Source: CAYPEL01 sp964409635 | Lineage (GTDB): Bacteria; Pseudomonadota; Gammaproteobacteria; DSM-19610 | Reading direction: 5' to 3' | Assembly (NCBI GenBank): GCA_964409635.1 | Contig: CAYPEL010000020.1 | Coordinates: 1 to 26,458, forward strand | Length of the DNA stretch: 26,458 nucleotides | Shown here: positions 24,120-26,458 of the stretch, one piece after another | Layout: every line of letters starts with the position of its first letter | Numbering within the stretch: the stretch's first letter is position 1 | Position numbers and translations under genes: made by a program | Notes under the pieces: generated by a model | Seen by the model: only the letters and a program-made list of their open reading frames with translations | Told to the model about the DNA's origin: nothing | Database searches by the model: none

Positions 24120-26135
24120 ATGATTATCATTAAAAAACCAGTTTTTCGCCGCCTTCTGTTAGCATTTGCACTAATCCCCCTTGGTTACTTTTTAACAGAC
24201 ATTGCCGCCCCGGCACTGCAGGAGCTACGCAAGCAGGCTGCAGGCATAGCTGTAGGACAGGGTAAAACCAGTAATCTTCACATCAGTTATCAACGCTGGC
24301 TGAAAAGTTATAACGCGACACCTGTCAGCGAAATCCCGATTGGCATGGTCTGGAACAAAGGCCTGTCGAGCGAATACAATGACGCGCGCGGCCTGGCAAG
24401 AATAGATATTCAAAGCGGGCAGGTTTGGGTCAAGGTGCAGGGGTTAACAGATGTTGGCATTTCTGATGTCTGGTTGCTAGACCGAAGTGATAGTAAAAAC
24501 TCTGCTGTTAAGTCTATTAAGGTCGGGCAACTGACATTTACAAGCGAAGGCGCCTGGCTCAATACGCATGTCGATACGGATAGTCTGAAAGATTTCCAGA
24601 TTAACTGGGTAGTCCTGGCACATAAAGATACTGATCCAATGCAACAGGGTATTCTGTTTGGTTCCACATCCCTCTTTCAGCGCGTCTATCACTACCCTGA
24701 ATTGACGCCCCCGCCCTGGGAAACCCGTGCGGCTAGTGTAGAAAAGCAATCGGGTGTTGCCGTAGCTGATGGAATACTACCTGCGCATTATCCTAATGCA
24801 GAAATGATCAATCTAGGCCGTAGCGTTTTCTTTAACGAAACCTTTAGTGGCAATGGCCGTACCTGTGGCACCTGCCACCCGGAGAATAATAACCACGCAC
24901 TCGATCCAACGTTTATTGCTACTTTACCGGATTCAGATCCTTTGTTTTTGGCTGAACGGCCCGCTCCAAACCCGTTAGCTAACAATTTTGAAAAACCGGA
25001 ATTGATGCGCAAAGTTGGATTGATACTGGAAAATTCTAACGGTTTTTCCGACTTGCAGAATAATTTCACGATGCGCAGTGTGTCGCATTTGCTGGGCATG
25101 CGAACCTCATTGTCACCACCTTCCGATGGTGCAAACGATGGCACATCATTACCACCGAATCAACGAACCGGATGGAGTGGCGATGGTTCGCCGACGAATA
25201 TCGCGGTGTCACCACAAACACGGGGTACGCTACGGGATTTTGCCATTGGCGCAGTCATTCAGCATTTTCCCATAACCCTCAATCGCAGTGCGGGTCAGGA
25301 TTTCCGTCTACCTACAGAAACTGAACTTGATGCGCTGGAAGCTTATATGCTGTCATTGGGGCGACAGCAAGAGTTCGACGATTTGACTCAAATCAGTCTG
25401 ACCGATGTGCGTGCCGATACGGGACGGCGGAATTATCTGGGCGAAAATCTGGCAAACGGTATTCCATGTAATGCCTGTCATCTGAACGGGGGTGCCAATA
25501 CAGACCCCAACTTTGATTTTCCGTCCAGTGTTACACCAGCCGCATTTGAAATCAGTAACCGTTCTTTTGCGCCGCGTGTCGAGGAATTGATCGATCAGCC
25601 CGGTGATGTTGTTTTCGGTGGCCAGTTACCTTTTGATGATGGTTTTGGTAGCGGCACCAGTCTGTTTAATGTGCCAACCGTGATCGAGGCCGCCGATACC
25701 GGTCCCTTTTTCCATTCCAACCAGATCGACACGGTTGAGGGGCTAATTTCTTTTTATACCTCGCAACGTCATTTACGTAACGGTGAAGTGCTCGGACCTA
25801 TTGTTGGGTTGAACGGATCGCAGGTTGCGAATGTTGGCGCCTTTATGCGCGTGGTCAACGCAGATGAAAATCTGCGTATAGCCATTGAGCTGATAACAAA
25901 ATCGAAGCAACTTTACCGATGGCGTGACCGCCAAACCAACATACGGCTGGCACGGGCCGAACTCAAGGATGCAATAGAGGTACTGCAAGGTGGCCACCTG
26001 CATTTTGATGATGCCGTACCCTTGATAAAACGCGCCTTAAAGAGGACACGTTATTACCGGCCAGGTCGTGCGATAAGATATCTGAAGCTGGCGCGCACCT
26101 TGATGATTATTCGAACAGCGAGTAATGGATCCTGA
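24120..26135 (+). CDS. Long di-haem cytochrome c peroxidase-like protein (CcpA/MauG family)
   Basis: Two CxxCH haem c sites, CGTCH (near residue 249) and CNACH (near residue 450), mark the bacterial di-haem peroxidase family, which acts in the periplasm on hydrogen peroxide or as a MauG-type oxidase. The protein is about 671 residues, roughly twice a classical CcpA. An N-terminal anchor (RRLLLAFALIPLGYFLTDIA) is followed by a beta-rich module of about 150 residues that I do not recognise (ARGLARIDIQSGQVWVKVQG). A helical, Arg/Lys-rich tail of about 60 residues closes it. Four in-frame ATGs lie at 24102, 24108, 24114 and 24120; the last two each have a GAGG sequence at a proper distance, and I chose 24120. 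It seems to be a single-gene unit. Confidence 0.85.
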   Translation: MIIIKKPVFRRLLLAFALIPLGYFLTDIAAPALQELRKQAAGIAVGQGKTSNLHISYQRWLKSYNATPVSEIPIGMVWNKGLSSEYNDARGLARIDIQSGQVWVKVQGLTDVGISDVWLLDRSDSKNSAVKSIKVGQLTFTSEGAWLNTHVDTDSLKDFQINWVVLAHKDTDPMQQGILFGSTSLFQRVYHYPELTPPPWETRAASVEKQSGVAVADGILPAHYPNAEMINLGRSVFFNETFSGNGRTCGTCHPENNNHALDPTFIATLPDSDPLFLAERPAPNPLANNFEKPELMRKVGLILENSNGFSDLQNNFTMRSVSHLLGMRTSLSPPSDGANDGTSLPPNQRTGWSGDGSPTNIAVSPQTRGTLRDFAIGAVIQHFPITLNRSAGQDFRLPTETELDALEAYMLSLGRQQEFDDLTQISLTDVRADTGRRNYLGENLANGIPCNACHLNGGANTDPNFDFPSSVTPAAFEISNRSFAPRVEELIDQPGDVVFGGQLPFDDGFGSGTSLFNVPTVIEAADTGPFFHSNQIDTVEGLISFYTSQRHLRNGEVLGPIVGLNGSQVANVGAFMRVVNADENLRIAIELITKSKQLYRWRDRQTNIRLARAELKDAIEVLQGGHLHFDDAVPLIKRALKRTRYYRPGRAIRYLKLARTLMIIRTASNGS

Positions 26136-26236
26136 TCTTTAGAGATCGATTTATGGACGCTGGTTATCGGCCAGGAAGCTGCATAACTCAATTTTAGGAT
26201 CACTGGCTTGAAACGATAAGACCTGTAAGCCTCACA

Positions 26237-26268
26237 TTGAAAGAAAAAGATCTGTAATTTTCTTTCAA
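26237..26268. repeat. Perfect 11-base inverted repeat
   Basis: TTGAAAGAAAA (26237-26247) and TTTTCTTTCAA (26258-26268) are perfect reverse complements with a 10-base spacer. The element lies between the converging peroxidase and vapC-like genes. An AT-rich stem with A and T runs could act as a weak bidirectional terminator. Confidence 0.55.
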
Positions 26269-26302
26269 ATTTCTGGGTGCGAGATATCAAGGTTGCGAGC
26301 GA

Positions 26303-26458
26303 TTATTTAGCCAACCAGTTTTCAACTGGCAGGCTAGGTACGCGGGTGAACTCTCTGAGATTGGCTGTTACTACGGTTAGATTGGCTTCAAGTGCATGTG
26401 CAGCGATCAACATATCGTTAGGGCCAATGGGTGTTCCCTGACGCGCAAGATAGTGGCG
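26303..26458 (-). CDS. vapC: VapC-like PIN-domain toxin, C-terminal part (5' end outside window)
   Basis: The last 51 residues of a PIN-domain protein are encoded on the minus strand up to the window edge. GTPIGPNDMLIAAHAL carries the third acidic residue of the PIN active site, TVVTANLREFTRV the conserved Thr/Asn-x-x-x-F region, and VENWL the usual VapC C-terminus. VapC toxins are Mg-dependent ribonucleases, usually cutting tRNA or rRNA, and are held inactive by a VapB antitoxin encoded just upstream. That gene would lie beyond base 26458. The stop is TAA at 26303-26305. Only family assignment is possible from this fragment. Confidence 0.8.
   Translation of the reverse strand, partial: RHYLARQGTPIGPNDMLIAAHALEANLTVVTANLREFTRVPSLPVENWLAK

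Overview
The window looks like a draft or metagenome-derived contig from a gammaproteobacterium. The evidence is the lptD-surA-pdxA-ksgA-apaG-apaH gene order, a linear arginine pathway with a two-domain ArgA plus ArgE, and AmgK/MurU-type muramic acid recycling. The SoxB-like protein at the left edge and the di-haem peroxidase would suit a sulfur-oxidising or microaerobic lifestyle, but the genus cannot be fixed from sequence alone. A run of exactly 100 N (9609-9708) is a scaffold join, so the order across it is an assembler's inference.

Layout. 1-1228: 3' part of a SoxB/5'-nucleotidase-like metallophosphatase ending in a Gly/Phe tail, followed by a clear intrinsic terminator. 1283-2838: regulatory region and gene of a PAS-AAA+-Fis regulator of the sigma-54 activator family, with altered Walker B and GAFTGA motifs and two copies of a near-palindromic site upstream. 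2893-6380 (+): argE, argA, cpdA. 6407-9547 (-): an AstE-like M14 hydrolase, a GCS2-like amidoligase and murU, tightly packed. The scaffold gap follows, then a catalase-like lipoprotein gene (-) cut by the gap, amgK (-), and an RND efflux permease and adaptor (-). 16525-23855 (+): the envelope and housekeeping cluster lptD, surA, pdxA, ksgA, then an unrecognised gene on the opposite strand, then apaG and apaH. 24120-26135 (+): a long di-haem cytochrome c peroxidase-like protein. 26303-26458 (-): the 3' end of a VapC-like PIN toxin.

How the genes work together. AmgK and MurU turn recycled MurNAc into UDP-MurNAc. LptD and SurA build the outer membrane. PdxA, KsgA, ApaG and ApaH serve vitamin B6 synthesis, 16S rRNA dimethylation and dinucleotide turnover. 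ArgA and ArgE are the acetylation and deacetylation ends of ornithine synthesis. Compared with the compact murU-amgK / lptD-surA arrangement known from Pseudomonas, this locus has an efflux pump inserted between amgK and lptD, and a catalase-like gene (next to the gap) between amgK and murU.

The signals most worth follow-up are the paired 15-base sites in front of the variant regulator, the amidoligase/M14 pair abutting murU, and a palindromic repeat family with three copies in the window, one of which supplies the stop codon of the RND permease. No CRISPR array, rRNA, tRNA or complete insertion sequence was seen.
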